A stretch of 64,000 bases of DNA, from positions 2,219,343-2,283,342 of the forward strand of contig KK106982.1 in NCBI GenBank assembly GCA_000611775.1, given 5' to 3'. The notes below the pieces were generated by a model. The model saw only the letters and a list, made by a program, of their open reading frames with translations, did not search any database and had not been told where the DNA came from. Made by a program: the position numbers and the translations under genes. The DNA is from Umbilicaria muhlenbergii. Lineage: Eukaryota; Ascomycota; Lecanoromycetes; Umbilicariales; Umbilicariaceae. Positions within the stretch are counted from its first letter, which is position 1, and the number at the start of each line of letters is the position of its first letter. Positions 47,480-60,200 of the stretch are shown here, in pieces.

Positions 47480-49245
47480 TCTCTTCATCATCAATATTAA
47501 TGTCTTCATCATCATCATTCCTCTCATTGATGCATGTTAAGTTTCACTGAATTTTGTTATTCTTTCACAGCAAGGCTTGAAGAAACTCATTTTTCACATT
47601 TTCATGCTTAAAGATAATCTCATTTCAGATATTCATGAGATTTTGTTTAAGTCATTTCATTATAAGTGTAAATAACTTACAAAATGAGCATTACTTATCA
47701 ACCTTACCTGACAACTTCTTCTTAAAATGTTTCACAAACTCAACTTCTCAGGCATTCTTCAACAAGACTTGATGTTCATCATGACTCATTTCATTTCAAC
47801 CTGATGTTATCTTTTATATTTTTTAATGATATTTCAACTTAACCTGCTCATCTGTGTTTCTAGCACATGCAATTATAGTTTGATTGTCAATTTCATTATA
47901 ACACTTTTGCTGCTTTCTGATCATGCTTTCATGCTGACTATATTCACTGAGATGCTTTTGCAAAATGATTAACATAACATTTATCTTACATCAATCTGCT
48001 CACTGAGGCGTGATAGGTAGATTAATCATGATGAAGTGAGAGAAGAATTTGATTGCATCATTATTACATAAATTAATGATTTGTCTTTTATGATGTGAGC
48101 ATTATCTTTGATCATTATCTTGCTTCTGACATAAAAGAGTGAAAGAGCAGGTGATCAAGTGTACTGATGAAGAAATGATGTGAGTTAAACAGTAAGTGTT
48201 AATAATTGTTATTATCATTGACATGTGAGCAGTACCTGAAGAAATGAGACATGTTGTTAAATGATGAAGAAGGATGAATGTTGAAGAAGATTAATATATG
48301 CAGCTGATAAGTTGTTCTTTAACTTGTGAATTTCAATATTAAGGCTTATGTGATTAAAAGCGCTGCTAGACAGGATCTGATGTTGATATTAACTTACAAC
48401 ATTACTTAAATGATGAGGTGAAGTGTAAATCAAATGATGATAACATGAGCAGAGGTGAGTTGCGCAAGGAATGTTTATATTTATGTATTTTAATCATGTT
48501 TCTGAAAATCTGTATTAATATCACAGCATCCTGCCTCTGCAGTGAATATGCTGAAAATTAAATATTAATGTCACAACATCCTGCCTCTACAGTGAATATG
48601 CTGAAAGTGTTATGTTGATCTGATAATTTAACTACAGATGTGAAATCTGCAGTTGATCATGTTTTTTTTTTCATGCACTTTAGCATTCCTCTTCTATACT
48701 TCATTATTAAAGTTTTAATTAAATAATGCTTCTAGATAACATCTGCAGTATTTATTCATGCTGACAAAGGTTTGCTTCTCTTTAAATCTTTAAGCTTTGT
48801 GTACTTTTCTTATTATTTTTAATATACATTTTTCATGTTGTCCTTCACTTAAATACCTGTCAATTAAATAATGTTCATAAATAATGTCTGCATTCATTCT
48901 TGACAACTGATATTTTATTATCTTCAGATCTTACACACCTTTTTGATATGCTTCTTCATCTTTAACATATCTTCTCAACTTTAATGCACCTCATCATCTT
49001 CAGTAAACTCATCATCTTCAACACATTTTGTCATCTTCAGAACTTATCATCTTCAACACATTTCATCATCTTCAACACACTCAGTCACCTTCAACTCACT
49101 CTGTCACAATCATCACTTTTCATCACATTCAACATATCTTTTTAATGCACCTCTTGTCTCTTCTAGTTAATCATACACCTTCATCACTTTTCACAAGTAT
49201 AGTTAGACAAGTCAACACTCATAATAATGTTGAAAATTAATGTCT
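47480..49245. other. Decayed region right of the tandem array
   Basis: Minus-strand fragments such as KHENVKNEFLQALL (near 47570) suggest the acidic-repeat gene continued upstream. A direct repeat, ACA(G/A)CATCCTGCCTCT(G/A)CAG with following ATGCTGAAA, occurs at 48525-48563 and 48571-48607. TCATCTTCAACACA units recur at 49000-49090. TAATG doublets occur at 48100, 48724 and 48869. No intact gene. Confidence 0.4.
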
Positions 49246-49249
49246 ACTA

Positions 49250-49990
49250 GGTAATTGAAGTATGATGCATATTAAAAATGAAATTAAACATCTGTCAGCT
49301 GTTTCTCCTCCTTTCAAAGATGAGCTTCATCAAGTCAGAAAGTCAGTGAAGATTTATAAATCATCAAAGAATAAAGCTGCAGAGAAGCATCAAAAAGATT
49401 TAACATAATGATGATTAATTGCATAATCTGCACCTTGAGGAAAAGGACTTGCTCACTCAGAGCAGTCAGAGATTTTGTGAAAGATCAAGTCAAGAAGTAA
49501 GTTTCTCATATTAATTAATAATGTCAGAAGTTAATGCCCTTTTGCAGTGAGAGCCCTTCATGAAATTAAACATTATCAGCTTATAAAAGAGCTGCTTATT
49601 CTGAAAGCTGTATTTCAATATTTAATACATGAAATCATGATCAATCTGCCAGGCATGCAGAACATTAATGTTAAGAAAATATATTAACAAAAGACTGCTC
49701 TGTTGATGTTGCAGAAGTCAACAAAGATGTTGTTGATTTCATTTTTTAAGAGTAAGTTGTCTGAAATACAAAGTAATGTTAAAGTTAATGCCCTCATGCA
49801 GATATCAATTTGCTCATCATTCATGAAAAGCAGATCACTATTCAGAGTAAGAATATAATTTTAACAAAAAGTTCTTCACCTGATGATGTTCTACAACAAA
49901 AGCATGATATCAGTGAAATGTAATTATCACATCTATGATAAGAAACTTCTGATTATAATTCATTGTTTCAAACATTGACATCCTGAACTC
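49250..49990 (+). pseudogene. Unidentified intron-containing gene remnant
   Basis: Plus-strand fragments (VSPPFKDELHQVRKSVKIYK near 49290; EIKHYQLIKELLILKAVFQY near 49563) are separated by two intron-like segments of 51 bp (49497-49547) and 50 bp (49752-49801). Each runs GTAAGT...TTAATGCCCT...GCAG and each contains a TAATG doublet. Several stops interrupt the frame. It may be another part of a transposon; no family recognised. Confidence 0.4.
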
Positions 49991-50010
49991 AAATACACTG
50001 ACTTGCTCAA

Positions 50011-51416
50011 CATTCACAATTTGGCAGCCTGCTCAAAAATAAGATTTTAGTTACTAGTACTTTATGCGCTCAGAGCACTCTCTGAGCAGTAAATGAGCTT
50101 ATACAAATCTTACACTTTAAATAACTATTATACCTTTATGAATAATAAAAAACTTTTTATTGAAAAGTTTTAGATCTCTTTATTCTGTACACTTTACAAA
50201 CTAAAGATTTCTTCATAAGTTTTAATTTGTAATAGTTATGAATTAAAAAACTTTTAACTAATTATAAGTATATTAGCATATTGAATAACTATTGCGCTTT
50301 TATACTTATGATATAACTTTCAGTTTATAAGTTGTAGAGAATAAGCTGTTTGAGAGTTTTCTTATACAAAGTTTCTTTTTATGTGTTGTTGTTGTTGAGT
50401 TATTCAAAAAGTCATTAAAAGTCTGTTTATTAATGTTGTGATTTTCATCACTGGAAGTTTGAAATCAATGTAACTTTTTAACAACAACAGTTATAAAAAA
50501 TCTTTAAGTTATAAAACTGTTTAATAGCTTCTTCTCTACAACTTATAAACTGAAAGTTATATCATAAGTATAAATGCGCAATATTTATTCAAAGTATGTG
50601 ACTTTTTTTGAAAGATTTTTCACTATTGAAAACTTGAATTAAATATATCTTAACAACAACAGCAGTTATGAAGAAAGTTTTAATTTAACATTAATAGAGA
50701 ATACTGTTTTTTATAACTTGTGCATTGAATGTTTCTTCATATCTGTTGAGGTGCAAAAGTTATTAAAGTGTGTTGTGACTCTATCAGGGCCTCAGCTCTA
50801 CCAGGGCCTCATTACCTCTTATCTTAACTTAACTTAGCATAGCTTAGTGAAGTCAGCATAAAAGCTGACTTCTTAGTAAATAGAATCAACATCTTTATCA
50901 CTCACAACTGTTTTCTTATACAAAGTTTCTTTTTATGTGTTGTTGTTGTTGAGTTATTCAAAAAGTCATTAAAAGTCAGTTTCTTAATGTTGTGATTTTC
51001 ATCACTGAAAGTTTGAAATCATTGTAACTTTTTAACAACAACAGTTATAAAAAATCTTTAAGTTATAAAACTGTTTAATAGTTTCTTCTCTACAACTTAT
51101 AAACTGAAAGTTATATCATCAGTATAAAAGCGCAATAGTTATTCAATATGCTAATATATTTATGATTAGTTAAAAGTTTTTTAATTCATAACTATTGCAA
51201 ATTAAAACTTATGAAGAAATCTTTAGTTTGTAAAGTGTACAGAATAAAGAGATCTAAAACTTTTCAATAAAAAGTTTTTTATTATTCATGAAGGTATAAT
51301 AGTTATTTAAAGTGTAAGATTTGTATGAACTCATTTACTGCTCAGAGAGTGCTCTGAGCGCATAAAGTACTATTAATTAAAATCTTATTTTTGAGTGAGC
51401 TGTCAAGTTGCAGATG
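50011..51416. mobile_element. Foldback-like element, copy F (two right ends, palindromic)
   Basis: Both outer edges are the family's right end: CATTCACAATTTGGCAGCC at left and CTGTCAAGTTGCAGATG at right. The two halves (50011-50773 inverted, 50907-51416 direct) thus form a giant imperfect palindrome around a 133-bp solo LTR. It is the longest copy, 1406 bp. No coding frame. Confidence 0.8.
50774..50906. repeat. Small undecayed solo LTR (family 3 relative)
   Basis: Starts TGTGACTCTATCAGGGCC and ends TTATCACTCACA, 133 bp. It retains GGGCC twice and shares the CTTAGCATAGCTTAG-type middle with the 139-bp LTRs at 53136, 55715 and 63268. Its flanks are non-contiguous positions of the foldback element, so it marks the centre of the palindrome. 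Confidence 0.6.
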
Positions 51417-53135
51417 TTGAATAATTGAGCCTTCTATTTTAATCTTCATTTTTATTTAAATTTCAAAGAAATCATCACCTCTGATGTGTAAAAATGATGC
51501 GCTGAGTAATACTGCCTGATCAGGTTAATAGAGTTTATGTGAAAGTTTAAGAGTTTATGTGAAAGGTGAAGAGATTTATTCAGAAGCACTCTCTTATCAA
51601 TAACATGCTCAAATCTTATGAAGAAAATTTATTTGAACAGGTTAATTTCATAATTTTGTCAGAGTAATACATATTAATAAGCTTTTTCAGAATGAGGTCT
51701 GAGTTAGCTGAGGCAAGAAGGCAAAACTGAATGCAGTAAGCTTATTAAGTACACACTTCATGTTATTATTAAATCATTATATCAGGTAACTTCCTCTTCA
51801 TTAATGCATCTTGATCATTTTTTCTACTTACTCATACCTCACAGGTTATGTGACTGCCTTGCTTTAATAAGAAATCATCTTTATAATGATTAAACTACTT
51901 GACTCATTCCTCTGCAGCGCTCAGCAACACGTTCATCATAATATCAATCTTTATGTTTATCATTAAAGTGTGTCTTTTTCATCCTCCTTAAAGATAGAGA
52001 CAAGCAACTTTAATAAATTTTAATCACACTTTAAGCATGAAAGACTAAGTCAGTGAATCAGTCAACCTCAATTATATTTAATGTCAGAAGAACAACACAT
52101 CATGCATTACTTTTTAAATACAATATCCTGAATTCTATGTATAATTCAGGCACTGAATAGGATCATTTTATGATATTTTAATCTTAACACTTTCTTCTCT
52201 CAGGGGCCGTCAATACAATTTTAGTGACAGATATCTCAGAGAAATACATTTTCATGTTAAAGAATTTATATAGTGTTTTCCCTGATAAAGTTTATTCTAT
52301 ATGAATCAATTAAGATGTTTTCACACTGTTGAAGAAGCTGCAAGATCACAGAAAGCATATTTTTAAATTAAAGATTATAAAGATTAAACTTATCAGATCA
52401 GCTGTAATTTTCTTTTATTAATGCAAGAGTTATGAGCTTGCCTCATTAAGTAAAATAAAGATCAAAGAAGAACTGCTGTGAAAGCATTATTTAATTAAAA
52501 AAGATTGTGATCATAATTATTTTTTAATACTCAGTTGTACCTGAATGCCTGTGATTCCTTTCATCAGGAAGCGGGTTGATATTATTTATTAATACTTAAA
52601 AAAGTTAATATAACTAAATAAAGAGATTAAAGCAGGTCAGATTAAAAAACAAATCTTGAAAACAGGTTTAAACTTAATTAATTTAACACAATTAATGTAC
52701 TTTGCAGTTATAATCTTAAATTAGTATATGAGAAAATTAATAATCTTTTTTATACTTGAATTCTTTACTTGTTTTTATATTCTTATAATATAATAACAAT
52801 TCAGACTAAGTTATCACTGCAGGTCAGAGTAACACTATGATTTATTAAATATGAAAAAAAAACAGTTAAGTCATGCATATAACAAAAAGCTTTGCCTTTT
52901 AAAAATATTAATCAGACTCATTAAGTTTATAAGAAAGATAATAAATTTATACTTTCATGTGATGCTTCCTGTCAATACTTACTGTTATAACAGACTTAGT
53001 CAGTGAGACTATGAAATAAAATAATAATGTTTTAAGGTGATTAAGCTGATTAAGTGTTGACTACTTTGATCATTATGATTAAACTGATCAAGCATTAACT
53101 GCTTTGATTAAGTGTTAACTGCTTTAATCATAAGG
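51417..53135. other. AT-rich region without recognised gene
   Basis: Highly AT-rich with no recognisable domain in any frame. CAGGGGCCGTC at 52201 is one of few GC-rich words. Presumably old decayed mobile DNA. Confidence 0.4.
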
Positions 53136-53286
53136 TGTTTAAACATGTTTTATAAGTGATAAAAGAATTAATTTCTTCTAGTGACCTTGAGGTTTACTAT
53201 ATATGAGCTAAACTAAGCTAAACTTAATTAAGATAAATGACTAGAGAAGTTAATATATCAGTGAAGTCATGATATAATCATAATAT
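53136..53286. repeat. LTR family 3 copy, decayed
   Basis: TGTTTAAACATGTTTTATAAG to about GATATAATCATAATA. It aligns with 55715-55853 and 63268-63406 throughout, but is slightly longer. Confidence 0.6.
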
Positions 53287-53999
53287 TCTGCTGATCACTG
53301 AAGAAAGTCATTAATTTAATATGTTTTAAGGTAAAGCTTTTTCTTATTTTTTAACTGTATATTTTTTATACTTCTTGATTAACTTCTTCACCCCCTTTAA
53401 ATCCTTTAAGTTATATCAGATGTTAAACTTTAACTCATAATTCTTTCATCATATGATTTATATTAAGTATTCAGTGATATAATCACGGCCTCAGCGGCTC
53501 ACTTATTTTCAAAGTAATTATTTGATTTCATATTAATCATCAGCGCCGTCTACTATTATTGAAGGAGAGTGTGTAAGTTTAAATTAATTATAAAAGTCAT
53601 TAATGTTGACAAAAGCTGATTTTAAGTGTGTTATTAAAATGATGTCATGAATTTTTTATGCAGAGGATAAGTTTAAATGATATACAAGTCATCTTCTTTA
53701 TTCAGTCACTTTAAATAACTTAATAAACTGTTGTTTAATTTTTTTATTCATAATTCCTGAAAGCTTATACTCATGATGTAATTATAGTAAGACTTCATCT
53801 TCAATAACAAAAAATCAGGGTTGTCAGTTCATATTATAATAATACTTTATTTATATAACTGTTCAAGCAATGATGTCTTTGACATTTATATGACTTGATT
53901 GATAATTAAATATAATAATTAAAAAGTCTTTCTTCTGAGTTTCTTGAAGTTTTATTCATTTAGTGACATGTTTTTTTTAAGTGAGATGTGTTTCAACTG
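53287..53999. other. AT-rich region with two GC-rich islands
   Basis: No gene. TCACGGCCTCAGCGGCTCAC (53484) and CATCAGCGCCGTC (53538) retain CpGs in otherwise CpG-free sequence. Confidence 0.4.
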
Positions 54000-55600
54000 T
54001 CATGATAAAATCATGATTAAACTTATTTACTTCAGCTGTTATGACAGAGATGTTTACTTGAAGTAAATTAAGTGCTTCATTTAATCAAAAACTGTAAAGT
54101 ACCTCATTCAGAGTCTGATAAGTTAAAGATTAATATGTGTTATTTAAAATAATCTGAAGGTGTAAAAGCATTATGAGTCACTCAGTTAAATTATTTATAA
54201 TTCTTAAATAATACTGAAGTGTAATTTCAGCCTGTTGATTTATAACTTCAGAGGCATCATCAGTCTGTGAGTGATAAGCAGTAAAATAAAATAATTTAAC
54301 ATGAAGATGTTTAAATATAACTTTTCATAAACTTGTCACAAATCAAACATTATAATCTGATATAATGACACTAAGTAAGCCTTATTTTAGCAAATTTAAT
54401 TTAATTAATAATTACATCACTTATTCTCAACCCTCTCATATGAATTTTTCAGAGACAAATATGATTACTTTGCTGAACTTATCAGTGATTAACATAACAG
54501 TATCATAATCTTCAATTGAGGTTAAGAGTCTTAAAATGAAGTTGAAAGTTATAATGTGAAAAAGCTGTGACAGAGAGAGTATTAATTACATGAATTCATA
54601 AAGTGCATGCCTTGATGTTTAATTCAACTGACATTGAGAGTAGTGTTAAATAAACTTATGTAACTCTTTCAACAAGTTGTGAATATAAAGATTTTGTGTT
54701 AAGTATTAATGTGTATGAGTATATTCTTGATGTTTTAATTTATTATAAATGAGCTAAAAGACTTTTTTGATCAAATTAATAAACAAGTATAATCAGAGGC
54801 CTTGTTTAAAATTATTAAAATAAATAAACTTTCAAATTATATGATAAGAAAGCTTTGCAGTATTTTTTTTTAAAATGATGTTGTTTAAAATCATTTTTCA
54901 AATGTAGTCTCATCTTAACTCTGTGTTATAAGCTTTAAGAATTTTGATTCAAAAAGTTTTATTTATTTTAATTAAGTTAACTGTATAAATTGAGGCATGT
55001 TCAGTCAGTAAAGAGTTTTTCTTTAACTTCAATTAAGTTGCTCAGTTCATTAATCATGATTAAATATTAATCATAAGAGCGTCAGCTGTCAGATTATCAA
55101 GTGATTAATTTAATAAATTAAATGTGCTGATATTAATGTTAAATAATTAAGATAAAACATTTAAGATAATATTTGTCTTGCCTGCTTTGTGTTAAATATT
55201 GAGGTAAAATCTTTGAAGAAATTCACTGACATGAATTAACTGTAAATTTATTTTAATAATTAAGGTTGTTGAGGTCAAACTTGATTAATGAATTATGTTC
55301 AGAGTAACAGAATGATCAGTATAAATAATTATTAACTTTTTTATAAACTTTAACATATGATAAATCTTTTAAATTAATTATATAAAGCTTATAACTTTAA
55401 GCTTTATTAATCAATAACAGGTTTCAACATCAGTTAAAATTTTATTAAAAAACAATATCAATTTTATACTCTTTTAATTTATGATAGAATTGTAATCTTC
55501 TTTCATGTGATAAATATGAACTCTGAAGCTGAATTCTTTAAAAGCATTCATGTTAACATAAAGTTAATGTTTCAGGTTATAATGAATAAGTATGATAAAT
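54000..55600 (-). mobile_element. Ty3-type LTR retrotransposon fossil: integrase part
   Basis: Minus-strand integrase core near 54150-54380 (TAYHSQTDDASEVINQQAEI and LRIINNLTE). Sequence to the right is too eroded to divide into RNase H and reverse transcriptase with confidence. A family 3 LTR follows at 55715. Fossil. Confidence 0.6.
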
Positions 55601-55714
55601 TTTAAAAACAAGCTTTGTAGCTGATAAAAGCTGTTTAACTCATTAAAGATGAGTAGTTCAATCATGATTTCATTAATGAAAGCTTTGCATATATTGTCTT
55701 TAATATTATTAATG

Positions 55715-55853
55715 TGTTGAACATGTTCTGTATATTGATTATAAAAAGATTAATTCTTTTTAGCAGTCTTGAAGCCTGTTATATATGATTTAAACTACGC
55801 TAATTCTAGCTAAGTCATAGTATGATCATAGAAATCATGATATGATTGTAACA
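55715..55853. repeat. LTR family 3 copy, 139 bp
   Basis: TGTTGAACATGTTCTGTATA to TGATTGTAACA. It has the same length as the copy at 63268-63406, with most differences being transitions. No internal region attached. Confidence 0.7.
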
Positions 55854-57200
55854 ATTTGCTGATGACAAAGAAAAGTCATCATCTTGATGAATAATATATT
55901 ATTAAAGTAGTGCTTCTTCCTACTCAATGCCTTTTGCAGCATTAGTGGCAAATTGCAGTGAACATTAAACAGGTAGAGGTAGAAGCTGCTGAGGTTAAAA
56001 AACTGACAGAGGCTGCACAGCAAATAGAAACTTAACAGTAAATGAAGACAGAATGATAAGTAAAAGTTGAACAGTAAACATAAACTTAACAGCAAGTGAA
56101 GGCTGCTGATAGTTAAACATGATAAGTAGAAGATTATTTTTCTGAGTTTTTTAAAGTTTTACTCATTCAGAGGCCTGTTCAGTGACTTGTTCAATGACAT
56201 GTTCAAAGGCTCATTCTATCAGGATCATGCAGAGCTCATCATGCAAATATAATGATCAAGAGATTAATTTTAAGAAGTCATTAAATGATGAGCAAAACTA
56301 CATATGTGAGTGTTGCAGAATTAACTGAATGTGTTAAATTTAATCTTATCATACTTCTAACATTATCCTCCTCTCTGAAAAAGCGTCATTCATGATGCTG
56401 CTGTAAAAACAACATTAAAATGTAACATCCTTGCCTTGCTGTCTTGAATAATTTAAACAGTCACTTTAAACAGTTTCTGAATAATTTTGTTTAAATAATC
56501 ACTTCAAACAGTTTCTGAATAATTTTGTTTAAATAATCACTTCAAACAGTTCCTGAATGATTTAAACTTAATGTGACTTGTTGAAATATCTGCAGTGAAA
56601 TTCCTTCAGCACTTTTATTAAGCTGTTAAACTCACCTTTGTCTGCATAATATCACTCATTGTCATGATTAATTTCATATCATTTAACCTTGTATTGAAGC
56701 CTGCTGTGATATCATCTTAAGTCAAAAATGTCATCAACCTCTTAATGTTTCTTCTTATCTTTCATTACAATAAAAGTTGATGAGGGTGTATGCTGACCTG
56801 AAAGAGAATCAGTGACACATGAGCAGAGCAGCTTGAGACTGAAGATGTCATGAATTCACATGATAACAAGTAACTTCAGTTGATAGATGACTTTCACTCA
56901 TTTTTTAATGTGAAATGATCTCAGCTGCTTGTCTTTCAGGTCATGACTTAATCATGTGATTTTAATATTACAGCTTGACAATCATATCATGTCTCTCACC
57001 TCATAACTGACATTTTTTCAATGTTTATTCACTTGCACTTTTATAAATTCCCTGCTCTTTTTCAACTGCTGTTTACTGAAATCAAGGATTTTTTACATGT
57101 GAGTTGTTATATCCTTCACCTTCACTGACTGAAGTTATTCACGGGTGAATTCATAGGTAGTAGTGTTAAGGCTGAAACTCATACATGAGTGAAAGCCTTT
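55854..57200. other. Decayed region with a duplicated segment and short tandem repeat
   Basis: 56217-56352 is a direct copy of 62277-62412 (AGCTCATCATGCAAATATGATGATCAAGAG type). A 38-bp unit is repeated in tandem at 56471-56546 (CAGTTTCTGAATAATTTTG start), with a partial third copy. No intact gene. Confidence 0.5.
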
Positions 57201-60200
57201 GTTAAGGTAGAAAGGTGAGAGTGAGGTCATTAAAAAATGATTATTATTATCACTGAACTTAATTATAAGCAGTCACTTCACTCAGTCATCTTGCATGTAG
57301 TTGTAATATGTTCAGAGGCCTCATTCAACATCTTGATTAATTTATTCAATTTGACTGTCAGTCTCTGAGTGATAAGTGATTGATAGATTAATTTTAATTT
57401 TCAGATGTTTACATATGCTCTGTCATAAGTTGAAGATAAACTGAGGGCCTCAGTCTGAGGTAATAAAGCTTGACAGGTCATGTAGATGATAAATGTTTTA
57501 TAACATAAATTATATTAATTCCTCTGTTGAGGTTTCTTCATTCTTTTAATGATAAAGAACATAATGCCTTTTCTTAAATAATTTATCAATGAGGGTGCAG
57601 ATGATGTTATAGCTCTCTGATATTAATAATTTAATTATAAAGTTCATAACAATGTTCTGTTAATGTTGTTGTGAGATAAAAAGTAAAATCAGGAGTCTGT
57701 TGATGACATTATAAGATGATTTACTTCACTGACAGTGATGACAGTTCTGAATATATTATTTTATGATGATCACATGTTCTAATCAATAGTAATGCTGATG
57801 AACAAGTTTCACTGTTCAGTTTATGCCTGAATGTTCAGAAGATGATTGATCATGTATTTTCTGAAAAAGCTCAATATGTAAAGATTCAGGTACTCATAAA
57901 ATGTTGTTTTTAAATAAAGTGTCATTCACTACCTGACATTCATGAAGGTGAGTGTCATGTAGCTTAATGACATTCTTTATTATGATTGAATGATATTCTC
58001 TGCATAGCTCATTTATTTTATTAACTGCATATACATATTTAAAAAAACTTTCTTTCACTTCTTCTACTTGAACTTTTACATGATTCAGAGTAAAAATAAT
58101 CTGATAAGTCAGGTTCTTGTCTTCTGAGCTATTAAATATTCAAGTTAATGCATTCATCTTATCATTAATCTTGCTTGTTTGAAAGATGACCTGAAAGTTA
58201 AACTTTGATAAAATATTTAAGTATTTAATTTGATGTCATGTCAGTTTTTTATTCTTCATGAAGATCTTCAAGGCCTGATGATTAATGAAGACTTGTATGA
58301 GCAAGTTAGTGTGTTCAAGTTCAGGATGTCAATGTTCAAAATAATGAATAATGATCAGAAGTTTCTTATCATAAATGTGATAATTACATTCTGTTGATAT
58401 TATACTCTTATTGTAAAATGTCATCAGGTGAAGAACTCCTTCATCATCATATTAAGAGAGGATTTCATCAGTGATTAAATCAGAGACATCAGTTTTTAAA
58501 ATAACTTGACAATTGAAGTTAAAGTGCCTTAGTACTGAAACTTCTGTCATGACTTGTTTCAGGCTTTTGAAAGCCTTTGTGCAGTCATTAGTTCAGACAA
58601 ATGATACATCTTTTCTGATCAGAGTTATCAGTGATTTGATTATCTTTAAAAAATCATATATGAACTGATGATAAAAATTAGTGAAGCTTATAAAACCCTG
58701 AACCTCTTTTAAATTAATGAGTTTAAGTCACTCTGTGACTGCTTTTATTTTTTAAGAATTCATTTGTAGGTCTTCTTCAGAGACAATGATCCTCAAAAAG
58801 ACTGTCTCTGAGATATTAAATTCACACTTCTTTATGTCAACTTGTAGACCGGCTTCTTGAAGATGTTAAAGCATTTATTTAACATGATGATTATGCTTTT
58901 TTCAGGTCTTGCTGTAGATGAGGATATCATTCAAATAAGCTTGACAAAAGTTATTAAGAAAGTTTCATAAAGTGTTATTAATGTACTGCTGAAAGGTGCT
59001 CAGTTTATTAGTTAATTTGAACAGTAGAACATGATACTTGTAGAAGCTCAGAGCAGTGATAAAAGTTATAAAATCCTCACTGTCTGAGTGCATATGTAGT
59101 TTATTGAAGGCGGTGATAATGTTAAGCTTAATAAAGTGTTTGCATTTTAGAATCTTTTCAATCATCTTTTTAATGAGTGATAAAGAATAATGATTTTACT
59201 TAGTGAGGGCATTAAGCTTTTGATAATTCATGCAAAATCTGAGATCTTCATTCACTTTTAAAGTGAACAACACTGATGAGAAATATGCTGCTTTGTTGAG
59301 AATAATGAAATCTTTAAAGAGGTTCTCATTAAGATATTCCTTGACCTTTTAAAGTTTGTAAAGCGACATACAGTAGGCCTGACTTTGAGGTGAAGTGACA
59401 TCATTTGTCAACTTAATCTTGTGGTCATACAGTCAGTGAGGAGGCAGTCAGTTGACTTGAAAGTGATTAAAAATATTCAAGTATTCATGATATTCTGAAG
59501 ATAACTTCTGATGTATCTTCTTAAGATGTTCAGAGGTATTCATCTTGAGGCTTATTTCCTTTGAATGACACTCTCAATTCAACATCAGTTGTTTATTAAT
59601 GTTTTTCATCAACATAATGAATATGTGTACCTCTTTTTAATAAGTCAGCACGGCGTAAGGTACTACTTCAACATTGTACATATGAAAAAAGTTGTCATCT
59701 GCAGTAGAGGCAGGTCAAGGCAGAATTTTTAAAATGATAAAAGTGAAAAGCAGAGGTGAAGAAGTAAGATATTTAATAAAAGATGAACCTTTTTCTTCTT
59801 TCTCTGCCTCTGCCTTCTCTGTAATTAAGGAAGGAAAATCTTCTTTAAAGATAATAAAATCATTCTTCAAGTTTAAAAGGAGCTGATTTCAGTTCATTCA
59901 TGATTTTCTTAAAATAATATTATGCTGCCTCAAGTTAATTATCAACATAAAGATGATAATCTCTTTATGTTTCTTTTTCATAAGCAAATTCAAGTAAATG
60001 ACATGAGTGATTTATCTTCTGATGATGTTCTCATCAAACTCATGTACATTCTTCAGTTTAAACAACAGAACTGACTTCAGTCTGAGTTTATCACAAATCA
60101 TGAGAATCAGTTAAGTATAAATGAGCACATATATCATACAGCTGATGTCTACAAGAGTGTGAAAAAATATGAGAAAGCCTTAAGAGTAAAAAGAGCAAAC

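Noticed and set aside
46841-47540. Three overlapping ORFs of 219-228 codons (HHLH, IIIF and MMMK repeats)
   Set aside because: They are automatic products of a 12-bp repeat without stop codons in any frame; they have no non-repetitive body.
56421-57100. A further LTR starting TGTAACATCCTTGCC
   Set aside because: The start looks LTR-like, but no second copy and no end could be found in the window.
59692-59886. 64-codon plus-strand ORF
   Set aside because: It lies antisense to the Ty3-type protease region with no neighbouring coding signal and no resemblance to the antisense ORFs found downstream of integrase.
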